A stretch of DNA of 64,000 nt from Apium graveolens (taxonomy: Eukaryota; Streptophyta; Magnoliopsida; Apiales; Apiaceae), in NCBI RefSeq assembly GCF_009905375.1, contig NW_027420823.1:62001-126000 (forward strand). The letters are read 5' to 3'. The first letter of the stretch is position 1. Every line of letters begins with the position of its first letter. Both the position numbers and the translations under genes were made by a program. Shown piece after piece: positions 1 to 12,656 of this stretch. The notes beneath the pieces are model-generated. The model was not told the DNA's origin, did not search any database, and saw nothing but the letters and a program-made list of their open reading frames with translations.

Positions 1-1200
1 GACTTGAGGTCATCATAGTCATCTTGTGTACACTGAACTATGCTTTGGTTTAGTTCTTAGTCTCCAGGGACAATTATTAGGGCTCTTTTGGGTATAGGAA
101 TTTGTATACGAAGATAGTGTATGATCAATAAAGGATCTACCCCTTCCAGTGAAGGAAGCGAATGTTCAAGGCTGATCCACTTATGCTAGTTCAGGAATCT
201 CTAGCCAGAGTGAATGAAATTAGAAAGGAGTTTCTAATTTGCATAGAACTACGCATAGTAAATGGTAAGCAAGTGATTGAATTAGATAGGCTTGACACGA
301 GATCCATGCCTTGTATTTAATCGGGACATTGTAGGGTAGAAGGAGTTTATTGTACGGTAACTATTCACAGAATAGGTTCTTGGTATTCTAAGCAGTGAAT
401 TCATATTATCCGGATAGTCGCGATATTCTGAGAAGTATCCCTCACGATGTAGAATAAATGTGATTAATTAATTAATCATATTTAATAAATTAGAGAATTT
501 ATATAAATAATGATAAAATACTTTTATTATTATTTATTTCTACTACCGGCTTAATATTGAACCTACAGGGTCACACCATAAAAAGAGAATGATTTAATGG
601 TGGAGGAATTAATTAATAATGGCTAATAATTATTTATTTGTGAAATAAATAATTAATTGGAAAATTTAATAATTGATTAAATGAGATTTAATTGATTATA
701 AATTAATTAAAAAAAGTTCTTAATATTATTAATTAAAGGATTTAATTTTTGGAAATTAAATCAAGAGAGAGAATTATTTCTAAAGTGTTTAGAAAAAGGA
801 TTAATGATTAAAAGGTGTTTTAATTATTAATGATAATAATAAATGGGATAATAATAATAATATTTATGGGAAAATTTCAGCTGAAAATTTTGCCTATAAA
901 TACACTATTATAGACCCTATTTTATTTGAACCCACATCAAACCCGAAAACCCAAAAAGTTTGGAAAACCCAATTCTCTCCACCTCCTTCCTCCTCCTTAA
1001 CATCATTTTCTTGGTGGATACCGGTGGAGTGCTTCACACTTGAGGAGCAACTGCTGAGGATCTCTGATCGTTGTCTCCGAATTATTTTAAAAGGTTAGAT
1101 TCGATCCCTCGAATTTTTATTCACGATTTATATGCTTTTATTTGGATTTTGTATGTGTAAAAGTGTATTGCCATGCCCCCGCTGCGTTAAAAATCCAACA
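1..1200 (+). mobile_element. Copia LTR, 3' part (solo LTR or 3' LTR)
   Basis: The segment matches, almost base for base, the last ~1200 bases of the two 1674-bp LTRs at 25975-27648 and 32242-33915, so the window begins about 475 bases into an LTR. It ends in the same ATCCAACA terminus at 1200. The next bases are not the TGGTATCAGAGC primer-binding site, so this is either a 3' LTR of a sense element lying to the left or a solo LTR. A CA end is present; the TG end lies outside the window. Confidence 0.9.
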
Positions 1201-2260
1201 ATATACAATTGCTAAAGTAGTATCAAATTTAATGTTATGTTTCCTTGCCCAGATGGCAGGCTTTGCTCTATACAGAAGATACAGATCCCAGTTCAAGAAG
1301 ATGCTCAATATCATTTCCCGAAACTTTGTCAGTGCACTTGAACAAAGACCAGATCTAGCCAATGTAGTCATGAACACTTCTTCCTGTATGCCTGCCATCC
1401 TTCTGTCCACACAAAATTGCAAATATGAGTTCAATTTTCAGCACAAATATTATGTTTTCACTTGAGAAACTATCCTTAACATGCTAAACTAGGTATGTTT
1501 CTAAGCTTACACAAGATAAAATTTGTTCTAGTTAACTAGGTTGAATATCTTTTATTAAAAAGTGTGTTGATAGTCATACAATGCAGGTGAGAGGGGAAAG
1601 GGATAAATTCAGCAGGTGATCTGTTGATAGTCCTGACCAGCAGAGTTGCTACCATCCACATGTACGGAAAAAACCAGGTGCCAAGTTCTATTTTTCTTAA
1701 AACTTATAGATTTTAAATCTCTCTCAAATTACTCTTTCTTATTTAAAAAAATCTAGTGTACATCCCTTTATGATATCTAACAGTATTTAGTATACATTTA
1801 GGTCAATCACATCCAAAAGTTTGTCACAAGGATAAATGATTTTCTATGTAATTATGTTATATGTAATTATGTTGTAATTATGTAATTATGTTGTCGATTT
1901 ATTTTGAAGATTGTTTTCTCCAGATTGGGAAATTGCCTATCACATGCTGTAATGATATTGCAAGGACAACATAGCTCTTGCGGAAGACGTGAAGAGAAGC
2001 TGAAAATCCTTTTAGACTCTATATTTTCTTTAATTTGTAGTAGAAATCTTAGACTCATGAAGGCAGTGATATCAATATGCTTTTAGCTTTTGTATAACTA
2101 TGTTGCTGTGATTTTCGATCATGGATTAACTTTAGAACTTTTGTTTATATTTTGTGTAAGATAACGCTTTTAACAACCAAGCTTCATTAAAATATCATGA
2201 CTTTAATACTAAAACAATGCTTTCGAACACAAAACTTTGGTGCAAAATTAACTCTCACAA
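1201..2260 (+). other. Unrecognised exon-like stretch downstream of the LTR
   Basis: A pyrimidine-rich tract ending in CAG at about 1250 is followed by an open stretch, ATGGCAGGCTTTGCTC onward to about 1400, encoding basic, helix-like residues (LYRRYRSQFKKML). It is more GC-rich than its surroundings. A similar short open stretch lies at 1904-2086. I do not recognise the family. These may be exons of a host gene or gene fragment. The upstream part of the open frame (1142-1200) is LTR sequence, so no start is supported. Confidence 0.2.
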
Positions 2261-2757
2261 CACTAGTAAACCATTGTCTATATAATATTAAGATATTGTA
2301 TCAAAGGTATTCATGCAATACGTTTGGACAAATAAACAGCTGTATGTATCTGATCATGCCATACATTAAAATCCAAAACTGTTGTGTGTAGAAATTTATT
2401 ACAAGAGTTCTACGAGCTCAATTTTATTTTTATTGTCTATCTGAATACACAACAACGTTTATACAACAATAAGTGTTGTAGGATTGGTTTTAATGTTATA
2501 CCTTACACAACGGTTTTCTGAGTTTGTGAGAACCCTTGAGTAACGTCGCTTGTTACGACGAAAACAAGCAAAAAACGTTGTCTTTTCTGGATGTAATACA
2601 ACGGGCTTAATCCATAATCATTGTCTGTATAATCTTAGACAATGTTTTTTAGCCGTTGTCTGATCCAACTAACAGACGGCGGCTCAATAGTCAACGGAAA
2701 AATAGGGTATCAGACAACGGACATAAACCGTTGTTGAAGCTTGTTTTCCTACTAGTG
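2261..2757. mobile_element. Short CACTA-like (En/Spm) non-autonomous element
   Basis: The interval starts CACTAGTAAACC and ends in TTTTCCTACTAGTG, the inverted form of a CACTAGTAGG terminus. Inside are repeated subterminal-type motifs in both orientations, ACAACGG and CCGTTGT (near 2505, 2598, 2653, 2714, 2728), as seen in plant CACTA elements. No transposase is visible, and the 3-bp flanks (CAA and ATT) do not match as a target duplication, so the left end in particular is uncertain. Confidence 0.45.
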
Positions 2758-3165
2758 ATTTTACCTTCACTAACATCAAAAGTTACATCAAACAATAAAC
2801 CGGGACTAAAGAGTTTATTTGGAAACTACAAAAAAGCATTAATAGTTTTTCATAAGTGCACCTTAATTATTTGATTCTTGTAAATAAAAATTTTCGCCCA
2901 TAACTTATATTATTATGTGACATTAAGTTGAATAATTTTAAAATATCACTAAATATTGTTATATTATAAAAATATGAAACCATTTGGAGATGTTCATAAT
3001 GTAGAGTGACTATTCTTCTTCACTGGCATCTAGCATTTGCTTCATGGAAAAGTTATAGTACTATTTGCTCTGACCGAGATCTTTGGGGATGATTCCGTAC
3101 TACTGCTGCCCTTGGAGAAATTTTTTTCTCACCATCTACAAACAAAATTATACCATCTTAGCATG

Positions 3166-3395
3166 TGTAACATCCCAGTCGCACATCAATAAGATTAAAA
3201 TTTGTTGTTCAGTTTATAAGGCAAAGTATTATTACTATGTGCAACAACAAATTATGATCTTCTGGGATCCTGTGGTGGGCTTGTTGTTTACCCAAATTGG
3301 CTGCATTTGTGATAGTAGTCTTCGACTTATTTCAGACTCAGAATCAGGATTGGACCCAGTTTTGAAAAATACTCATGATTTGACCCAGGTTGTCA
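3166..3395 (+). repeat. TRIM 5' LTR
   Basis: Left terminal direct repeat, beginning TGTAACATCCCAG, partner of 3615-3845. It is followed five bases later by the primer-binding site. Confidence 0.7.
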
Positions 3396-3614
3396 TATAT
3401 GGTAAAAGAGCTGACTCTCTAAATCTTGATTTGTTAAGTTATCGAAGGTGGGAAGACTAAGGCCGGTGGTATTATCCTAAAATGGATTGAGATTCTAAGG
3501 CGGGGACATGACGCCAGTCGGTATTATCCCATAATGGGTAGAGATGTATAATCTTGTTCCCATGGACTATTCATTTAAACCCTATTAGAATGTCAAAAGT
3601 TTGGCAGGGGAGCT

Positions 3615-3845
3615 TGTAACAACCCAATCCCACATCAATAAGATTTGGGACTTCTGTTCAATTTATATGGGAAAGTACTACTACTATATGCACCAATAAA
3701 TCGTGATCTTTTGGTGGCTTATGGTGGACTTGTTGTTTATCCAATTTGGTTGTAATTAGGATAACAAGCTTCTAATTATTTCGGACTCGCAATCGGGACG
3801 GGACCCGGTTTTGAAAAATGCTCGGGATTTGTCCCGAGTTGTACA
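3615..3845 (+). repeat. TRIM 3' LTR
   Basis: Right terminal direct repeat, beginning TGTAACAACCCAA after a polypurine tract and ending GAGTTGTACA. Confidence 0.7.
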
Positions 3846-3919
3846 GTCTGCATATTTTTAGGAAGACCCATGACATTAATAAAATTACCGAGAAAAATTA
3901 TCAACATCAATTACCTAAT

Positions 3920-4003
3920 CTAGAAACTCAACAACTCCCCGAGACCCTCAAATAATGGTATATTAGCTCTTACAGTATCATTGTCATTAGGCAAATTTCC
4001 CAT
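3920..4003 (-). pseudogene. Copia gag N-terminus fragment
   Basis: On the minus strand an ATG at 4003 opens a 27-residue frame beginning MGNLPNDND and containing a VRANIPLFEG-type stretch, as at the start of Copia gag proteins, then a stop at 3920-3922. It lies 100 bases inside the primer site at 4103-4114, the correct order for the 5' end of an antisense Copia. The rest of gag-pol is missing. Confidence 0.5.
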
Positions 4004-4102
4004 GGTCGAATGTGAGCTAAATGATATAAATTAGGGTTTTGAGTCGATTATACATCGATATGGAAGAAATTTCAACATTAACAGCAAGATCGTTACCGAC
4101 TT

Positions 4103-4114
4103 GCTCTGATACCA
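4103..4114 (-). other. Primer-binding site of antisense Copia stub
   Basis: GCTCTGATACCA on the plus strand is the exact complement of TGGTATCAGAGC, the initiator-Met tRNA primer site of plant Copia elements. It abuts an LTR terminus at 4115. Confidence 0.75.
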
Positions 4115-4383
4115 TGAGAGAATTCACGAATATTAATCAATCTGGTACCATTATTGCAGATCAGAGATGAAGATCCAGAGAAAATGTATAGACATAATAT
4201 GTTGTATGTATATTTACAATATGAAAGTCATTAATCAGAAGAGAAGTCAATTGAGTCTCACTATACAATCTGATCTTATCTATATACAAAACTTAGTTTG
4301 TTAAACTAAGTTTCCCGCCAAAATAACCAACTCTAAAATGTGTAATTGTAATTTAAATATATTAATTTATTCCAATACAACTA
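4115..4383 (-). mobile_element. Copia LTR (antisense), right end approximate
   Basis: Starts TGAGAGAATTCACG immediately next to the primer site, so this is the 5' LTR of an antisense Copia. The other end is not defined by a second copy in the window; 4383 is a guess from composition. This family differs from the three other Copia groups in the window. Confidence 0.5.
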
Positions 4384-6394
4384 AAGTCAAGTATGTAATG
4401 TATTTCTTATTAACTTTACAGACTATTAGGCTAAATGGGATGGGATATGGTGCAACTCTTTCTAAGCATTCTTGTCAATCTTCAGCCTTTATAGAATAAG
4501 ACAAGAAAATTTTAGAAAATAATCATTGGTTGACTGGCTCACCCAAATGATATTTTCTAACTCGAAAGACTCTATTTTTATCTCTTTTACTTCTATAGTG
4601 CTTGTTTTTTGTTATTCATTTTGGATATTAATGTATCGTGAAAACCTCCAAAACCGTTGTTAAAGTTATCGTAAACTCTCGAAGATCTTCTTTCTTAATT
4701 GGATCTTCCAAAGTAAATTAGGTAATAAAAAAGACAGGAAAAATCCTTCCATAATTCTAATTGACACACCATATAATCCTAGAAAAAATAAGAGCTAATT
4801 CTCAAAATAACTATTACATTGGGAATCCTTACACACCTTAAAGTCTAGAAGACATTGAATGCACAAGGAAGAATTCTTAAATCCATAAGAAAGAAAAGAG
4901 AAAAATCTTTTAGTTTTATGTCCGGATGCAAAACCATAAAATAAAATAAAAAATCTAAATTAGAATTAAATATTAAATAAAAAAGGAAGATAATGTGGGC
5001 ATCAACATTAACCTTCAAAGTCTCTAAATGCTACATGCCAAAACATGTTGTATTTCTTTAGTTTTATATTAGCATACAGTCCAAAAGCAACAGGATCACA
5101 CAATGCTACTATATTGTTCTCGTTGTGCTATTATTGTCATTACACTGACATGATCATGCTTTAATTCCAGCTTAGCCTTCTTGCCATTCTTTGCGACCTC
5201 GAATCACAACAACTCTCTTACGTCAGATTTTATGCTTTATAGTATTTTTTGTTAAGAGACACTGACAATACCTTGATCATGGAAATGCATCTATATGAAG
5301 AGATATAATTCTTTGGAAAAGAATTAAGTAAACACAATATTTTTTTAGAAGATGAGTAGCCTCTAAGTGATTATGAAATTACATGGGACAAACAATTCTT
5401 TCATTTTATTTCTCCTTAATATGTCGAAATATATATAGACTCTGCCATTTTAGCCTAGTGAATAATTTTTCATAAAGAGGTAATTGTAAATAGAAGTTTT
5501 AATATACCCTAGTTGCTTAAAGACTCCAATCAACAATTTAATGATTTGAGTTTCATGGAAATAGAAACACAAACTGAGATGAATGAAATAGAGGGGGAGT
5601 CATTGGTTAACATTATCATGCTATTAGAACAACTTCACATACTCTACTCATGTATATCTTGATAATACTATTTTAAAGTACTCAACATTTTTATTCGAGA
5701 AGTATAATCCATAAGTACAAAAAAAAGTTATTGTGTAACTATATCCGAGAATCGCATATTTTAGATTTAAATATTGCATAATCAATAATATTTATTATAT
5801 TCATAATTTGAATGATTTATATTGGGTATAAAATATTACTATACATACTTAAAAATTTAAGTTCTAAGCACTTGGCAATCACATATTTTATCGAACATTT
5901 ATTGATGATTTTAATAGGAAAATTGGGGTATTTAATTTATTTATTTTGAAAGAAAATTCAAAGCCTCTGGATGAGTTCATGAAATTTAAATTAATGATGA
6001 AAAAAAGTGGCTAGTATTTTGTAGATAAGTAGATGAGAGAAAAGGGAACCGCTATACTTCAAGCTTATTTAAAGGCTTATATGTGGGACATGGAATCAAT
6101 GTCAAAGAAAAAAGGGGAAGGCCTTTTGACTCGATAATCTAGTAACAAAAAATTTAATCGGTTAACGTAATTTAGAGATTGATGAACTATTTTTTTAAAG
6201 ATGGAGTATAGCGATTCTATTCTTCTATTCTATCATTCTAATATTGAAGATAATAACTCCTCACATAAAATAATTAGAGTTGAAAATCGACATAATGGTT
6301 CATGAACAAAATTTGGGATCAACCTGTTTAAATGAAACTCAGTTCAATTCATTTCCTTAAAAAAGATGATCTTGAACATGAAATCAAGTTCAGA

Positions 6395-6912
6395 TGAGTA
6401 AATGAGCTGAGACGCTCTTTCTCTTCGTTCGGTTCGGACTCAGCTCATTTAGCTTGGAATTGGCTCGGACAATCTACTCGAACTCGACTAACTCAACTCA
6501 GATAAAAATAATAAAAAATTATTAATCATAAAATACATATTTTTATCGCCATTTATTAATGATTTAATTAATTCAAAAAAAGATTATGTTTCTAAATTAA
6601 ATACCTAGTTTTTCCCCAAGGAAACTATTCAACATTTTTATCACGATCTTTGCCTACAACTCACATTTTCATAAACACCATAAGGTAATTTATAATTTTC
6701 AAAAACCAAATTTAAGTAAAAACATCTGAACTTAATAAAATTTCGACATCAAAAATTTAAAAAGTAATATAGGATTTTTAAAATTATAAATGTCTTAATA
6801 ATTTAAAATAATAAAATTGGTATGTTCTTAAACTCGGCTCGGCTCAGCTCATCTTAAAAAACCTAACCTCGTCTCGGTTCGGAAAAAACTTGACTCGGCT
6901 CGGTTCATTTGT
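6395..6912. repeat. Paired CTCGGCTCGG-rich blocks, possible DNA-element remnant
   Basis: Two blocks (about 6400-6500 and 6826-6912) contain many copies of TCGGTTCGG, GGCTCGG and ATGAGCTGAG in both orientations, separated by an AT-rich core. One ATGAGCTGAG copy is inverted relative to the other. Arrays of this kind occur near the ends of some plant hAT- or Mutator-like elements. No termini or target duplication could be fixed. Confidence 0.3.
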
Positions 6913-8940
6913 ATGTTTAATAATAGTTGAAAAGATAGTTTAACTTTTCAACAAAAAATCAATAAATTCCCAGGTCGACACCATTAATAAAGTAGCGTAA
7001 ATAATAATAGTTCTAAATAAGCACCAAAAAATGTGACGTCCAGATAATAACTTTGATTCAATAGTACACATACCTTTGATTATTCTTTTTTAAAAAAAAT
7101 TAGAATAAAGTAAGTCGAACAATGTCATGGAAGCCAAAATTGGTACAGTGAAGAAAAATAACACTTAGGTACAAATACTTTCTAGAAAACATAATTAGGA
7201 AATGATCAATGCCAAAGCAATGTGTTAAGCTAAAGTTTTGTGCATATAAATAAATTTGATGAAAATAAAAGGGTTTTTCACAATTGTGATATAGATTCTG
7301 AGAATCATCATCGATGGTGATATGTTTGTAATGAAAAGAGGAAGCGTAAGTGTATCTCGGAATCACTTAATTTTGTTAAAAAACTTTTTAGGTTCACTAT
7401 AATCAATTCAGTGGATCGTTACTAGATTGGTCAAAATAGAAGTATTTTTAAACTATGCACTCATGGAAGTAGTTTTTATTCGTTCCCTTTCTGATGGTGA
7501 GTAAGTGTCGTACAACTTATATAGGAGGTGTGCATATATATATATTGACCCAGACTTGAATTACCATGTACTTTCACCAGAATTTCTTGGCGAACCCAGG
7601 AAAACTTATTACACGGGTACTCGGCTAAAAAATACTTCCATTATTAATGTTCGGGTAAAGACTTAATGACTTGATCACATGGATAGACCCTAAGCAACTT
7701 TTTTTACCCAATAAGTAATTTTGAGATACAATCATATTTCTTCTTTCGATTATCGATATCGTAATATATATTTCACTCCTAGAATCCATATTATATTTAA
7801 CTATGACACCGATCTTTCCATAAAATATATTACTACACAAAAGTCCCGATCTCATTATTTTGGAACTAAATTCTTATACAAATTTATGTCATATCTTTAT
7901 AAAATTATTTTATATAGTAGCTATAAAGTGAAAATTCGTAATAAACTGTTAAAGAAAATAAAAATGTACTATAAATAAAATTCTAGTGATTGGACATTTA
8001 TAATTTTATAATTCTAGGTCTAAAGTTTAAAGAGGTTGAATGGTTTGAGTAATCATTGAGAAAAATAGGAAGGTAGAGTGTTTTTAGTACTATTAAGAAG
8101 TAGCAGACTCATTTTTGATTGACGGTGGTTGAAAATATTCTACTACACCGTTAAATATGATTATACTAGCATTCTTATCTTATTAACACTAAAAATGATC
8201 AAAATATACTTCTCCATCCTCACTCATACTAAAAAAAACATAATAAAAGTGAAATGAAACACTAAAACTAAACATAATTTAATTAATTATTAATAAGAAA
8301 ATTACAAACTGATCTTCATCTCTAAAAAAGATGAATCTCCCTCATAAATCTAATATTTATATTTACATCATTGTCCTTTTACTCATTTCATACCCATAAG
8401 CGCGTAGCCTTTCCTTTCGCAATTATAGGTGGCCACCACGCACGAACACTTTTAGTGGCTGTAGATGAGACATCAAAGTGTTGATCCTTACTTTACTCAT
8501 CTAGTGTTGTCTACATTATAGACCAAACAAATATTAAACCTTAAACTACTTGTATTGTACTACAATTACATACTTTGTATTGTAGTATAATATCAGGCAA
8601 TATTATCAATAAAAAATACATAGTTCTACACTGATGCAATTATTTAACATGTTTGATTGGTGTACTTAGAATATTTTCTGACTTATCTAATTTTTTACAT
8701 CCAAACATAATCATATACAAATTATAATATCCTAATTTTTTTCCTTCATTGTATTTTATCCACTCATCTCATTTCTTTCTCATATAGTGCATATCTGTCC
8801 CACTCCCTCCCTCTCTCTCTGTGCCTATATATATTTTACATATCGACATTATAATGGATATAATTAAATAAGGTCATGTAAGTATGTTCAGAGAATCACA
8901 GTGTATATACATACACATGCTTATGAGAGAGAGGAATGAA

Positions 8941-8955
8941 GAGAGAGAGAGAGAG
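8941..8955 (+). repeat. (GA)n microsatellite
   Basis: Uninterrupted GAGAGAGAGAGAGAG preceded by a shorter ATGAGAGAGAGGAATGAA stretch. Confidence 0.8.
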
Positions 8956-9325
8956 ATTATAAATTATGATTGTGCTCAGAGGAAGCATGTGATTTTGCGA
9001 TTGACTTGTGATCTATTTTTGGGAGATATTATTTTATGATTTTAAAGTGTTTATAGGCACTGTTAGAAATCATACATGTATCTTGATAATTAGCAAAATA
9101 TATAACATAATTTTGTTAAGTATCTTTGTAGCCTTCAATGGCTAATCAACCTAAGGGATGGCTATTGAACGAGTAGTCAATCAACTGATGAGATTTTCGT
9201 AACATTTTTTATGAGATTCTTGTGATAGATAGTGATGGTGTTATTTATTTAGAGATCATGATGACTCAATAGAAAAACGGGAATTGGATGACTAATTGTA
9301 AATATATGATGTAATGTAATTCTAA

Positions 9326-11069
9326 TTAAGTTGGTCCTGCAAAGATCATGTTGATCACCGGGCCTCGTTGTTGGTGGTTTCGCCCCTGATCATCTTGATC
9401 CTTCCTTCGTTCATTAATTTTTTCTCTCTCATTATTGTTCATTTCTACCCACTCACCATCTCCAGTATACATACTCAATCTTCCTTTTCGAATAAGGAAC
9501 TCAATCTGGTCTTTCAACTATCGGTACTCATTGGTGTAATGGCCAGCATCCTTGTGAGATCAAAAATAGTATCTTGTATCCAACTTGGCAAAATCATCCT
9601 TCAAAGGCTTTGGCCAGGAACATCTCTATCCCTTTCAATTTCAATCAGGATCTGACTCTTAGGAGAATTCAGTCTAGCATATTTAGTGAATTTTTTCTTG
9701 GGTCCACCCTTCTTTGGTGATGAATCAAAATTTGTGTTAGCCCGAGGATACTTATCCTTTATGTTACAATTCTGGTATGTTTTATGCTTCTTTCCACCAG
9801 TGGGGTTGTTATTTACCACTGTCTTATTCATACTTTCCTCAACTTGGATATACTTTCCTGCTCTACTTTAGAGTTGTAGTGTGTTCTCTAGTGGTCGTTT
9901 TGCTAGAGACATTTTAAAGAACATATCCTTGGTCCCTTGGTGCAAAGTAATCTTGGCCATTTTATAATTAAGATCCGGGACCTTTAATCCTCCTCTGTGA
10001 AATGATTCAAGTAGTCCCTAAGGGATTCCTTTGCTCCATTCACAATGTATATAAGAGAAGCCGAACTTTTCGTATGCACCTTCTTGCTGATGAATTATTG
10101 GATGAAAGCCTGATTTAATTCTCTGGAGGATCTAATCAAATTCAGGGGAAAATAGTTATACTACCTTTGGGCCATCCCCGATAAGGTTTGAGGAAAAACC
10201 CGATATTTAATAGCAACATCAGTGCATTAGAGAAAGTGCTGACATGATTTTCCGGATCCCCAGTCCCATCATAGGCTTTTATGGTGAGCATCTTGGACTT
10301 CCTTGTGATATTGGTATTCATGATCTCCGCTGTAAAAGGTGGCGTTTCCTCGAGGGAAATTCGTTATTTTTCTTCTGAGAGTGTCCTCCAAGTCGATGAC
10401 TTGAGTAACTCCTCTAGTTCCTCTAGCTTGATTTGTTCAAGGTGGCTGTTTAGCCTAACTAATCTACATATCTCTCTTAAGCCTTAGGATTTCTGCTTCA
10501 TGAGCACGTATCCTTTTACCAAAAGTCTGGGATGTTATCCCTTGAGTTTTCTAAAGCTCAGGGCACCTACCTATAACGGGCTCGGGGTGCCTACATCTAA
10601 CGGGCTCTTTGTCTCCACGTCTCCTCCTATGATGAGCATCCTCGTCAGTTGATTCTCCGCTATCCTCAGTTGTATAGGGTCTAGGAACATCTCGTTCATT
10701 ATTGATTGGTGGAAGACCTCTATTATAATTAGGATCATTCCTTGGTTGCAATTGAGGCATCAGGGGCAGCCTGCTTCCTCCAGTCTCAAAGTATAATGGC
10801 ATCCCATAGGTGGTGTTTATTGTCCTATGGTGCACAACACTTGATATCTCAAAACCCGTAGATTGTACCCCAAAGGAGCATTCAGAGTTGAGTTTTGAGG
10901 ATTCGCCCTAGAGTCGGGATTTGTTGAGATCCATATTGGGGTATGATAGGATTCGCCGTCCCTTGAAAGTAGGTGGGTGAGGTGGAATCTTAATGGAAGA
11001 TGAGATTGTTTGAGTAGTTCCAGTTGATACTTTTTCGGGAACGTTATTTCTGCTTTGTATGGTTACCAT
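9326..11069 (-). pseudogene. Tat-like Gypsy gag pseudogene
   Basis: Read on the minus strand from an ATG at 11069. The N-terminal part is rich in Arg/Glu/Asp (10551-10835 includes STDEDAHHRRRRGDKE); a degraded capsid-like core lies near 9900-10500. A zinc-knuckle region near 9500-9560 has both cysteines replaced by Tyr and an added stop. The tail (RKGRL and VINMIFAGPT) is typical of Tat/Athila-type Gypsy gag. Several stops and frameshifts make it non-functional. No protease or RT follows. Confidence 0.7.
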
Positions 11070-12508
11070 GGTTGATGTCTTCTTCTCACAGATGATGCCA
11101 AATTTTATGGGTAAAAACTAGTTTGTAATCAATGCTAGGGTTCCTGAGCTCAAGGCCCTTGATTGACTGCTCTCATAGTTCGTGACTCAAATCTGCCTTC
11201 ACAAGAGGCGCACCTTACTCTATGCCAAAATCAAGCCAAAAAATAGTTTTAATCTATGGGGTGAGACCCCTTATATTGGCATGGATAATCCTGAATTAGG
11301 TTCGGGCTAGGAGACTTGGTCAACAAGTCTCAGATTTAGATTGGACTTTGGACTCCAAGAATACAGGAAGTTGATTCTTTGTCCTTTCAGGTTACTTGGA
11401 GGCAAAACTCTAAGGAATTATACCCTCAATAGAATATTATTTAATAGTTGATTTTCACAATATTTATTATTTAAAAAATAATAAATATTTAGGGTTTCAG
11501 AATTTATTTAATGTGCTTTTCTTATGGACCATATTAAGTCTAATTAATACAATATTAATTATGTAATTCTGGTTTATTTTAATCCTTATCAATACATATA
11601 TATATATACACTAAGAATGTTTTTTATAAATTACATATTGTGTTTCTAAAAAATTAAATTCTATTATTTATTTCTATAAAATGTTTAATTTAATTTCTTA
11701 AAATTGCTATAAAATGTTTAATTTAATTTCTTGAAATTGCTTATTTCACAAAAAATAGAATCTAAATTAGTTATAGAGTTCAAACTTTGAATGATTCTTG
11801 TTGACTTTTAACAATTATAGTCTCAGAGTATAATGGCATCCCATATGTGGGGTTTATTGGCCTATGGTGTATCACAGTTGACATCTCAAAACCCGTAGAT
11901 TGTGCAACCAATGCAACGTTCAGAATCCAGTTTTTAGGGTTCACCCCTAGAGTGGGTGTGGTGGAATCTCAATGGCGGATGAGATTGTTTGAGTAATTCC
12001 AATTGATGCTCCTTCACGAACGTTATTTCCGCTTTATGTGGTTACCATGGTTGAGGGTAAAAACTAAGTTGTAATTAATGCTAGGGTTCGTGAGCTCTAG
12101 GCTCTTGATTGATTGTTCTCGTGTTTCGTGACTCAAATCAGACTTCACAAGATGCATACATTGCTCTATGCCAACGATCAACTCAAAAACGTAGTTCTCA
12201 TTTGTGGAGTGAGAGACCTTATATTGACTTGGCTAACCCTGAATTCGGTTAGAGTTAGGAGACTTGGTGAACAAGTCTCATACATAGATTGGACTTTGGG
12301 GTCTTGGAATGCTGAAAGTGATTCTTTGCTTCAATTCCTTAAATATATATATAGCTTTTTTTATAAATTACATCTTATGTTTCTAAAAAATTAAATTATA
12401 TGTTTAATTTAATTTCCTAAAAATGCATATTTTATAAAAAATTAGAATTTAAATTCGGTATCAAAGTTCAAACTTTTAATGACTCTTGTTGACTTTTAAT
12501 AATCAGTT
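10781..12508. repeat. ~1-kb tandem duplication of Gypsy gag start, leader and LTR
   Basis: 10781-11818 (from CAGTCTCAAAGTATAATGGC) is repeated from 11819 (AGTCTCAGAGTATAATGGC) to about 12508. Both copies include the gag start, LTR end and an AT-rich tail with GTTTCTAAAAAATTAAAT and CTTGTTGACTTTTAA. Copy 2 has internal deletions, one of which removes the primer site between the gag start and the LTR. The two copies abut, so this is tandem duplication, not two insertions. Confidence 0.75.
11085..11100 (-). other. Degenerate primer-binding site of Gypsy remnant
   Basis: The minus strand reads TGGCATCATCTGTGAG, a decayed form of the TGGCGCCGTTTGTGGG site seen intact at 19322. It lies 16 bases upstream of the gag start. 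An LTR terminus beginning TGGGTAAAAACTAG on the plus strand lies just outside it, at 11108. Confidence 0.5.
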
Positions 12509-12656
12509 GCGCTCATTACATCTTGAAATGACTCATATTCAAAATTTATCATTTGAATTGTGTTTTTAGATAACTAAATAAAATAGTGAACCTAATTAGG
12601 GGTGTTTTTGGTATTGCGGTTAAAAAGTATGCACGACATACTTTTTGTAACATTTC

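Larger units (their letters stand above)
3166..3845 (+). mobile_element. TRIM (terminal-repeat retrotransposon in miniature)
   Basis: Two ~230-bp direct repeats, 3166-3395 and 3615-3845, each starting TGTAAC and ending near TTGT(A)CA, flank about 220 bases of non-coding sequence. Just inside the left repeat is TGGTAAAAGAGC (3400-3411), 10 of 12 matching the initiator-Met tRNA primer site. Just before the right repeat is the purine tract GGCAGGGGAGC. Order and size fit a TRIM mobilised in trans. The repeats differ at many sites, so it is old; no clear 5-bp target duplication remains. Confidence 0.75.
4384..9325. other. AT-rich non-coding region
   Basis: About 5 kb with no convincing gene. All open frames are short and AT-biased with no recognisable domain. 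It holds the CGGCTCGG-type motif cluster (6395-6912) and small CT and GA microsatellites near 8811-8822 and 8941-8955. I saw no LTRs or transposase. Confidence 0.6.

Noticed and set aside
7625..7978. Overlapping 76- and 85-residue frames on opposite strands
   Set aside because: AT-biased, Ile/Tyr/Lys-rich, no domain and no flanking gene signals.
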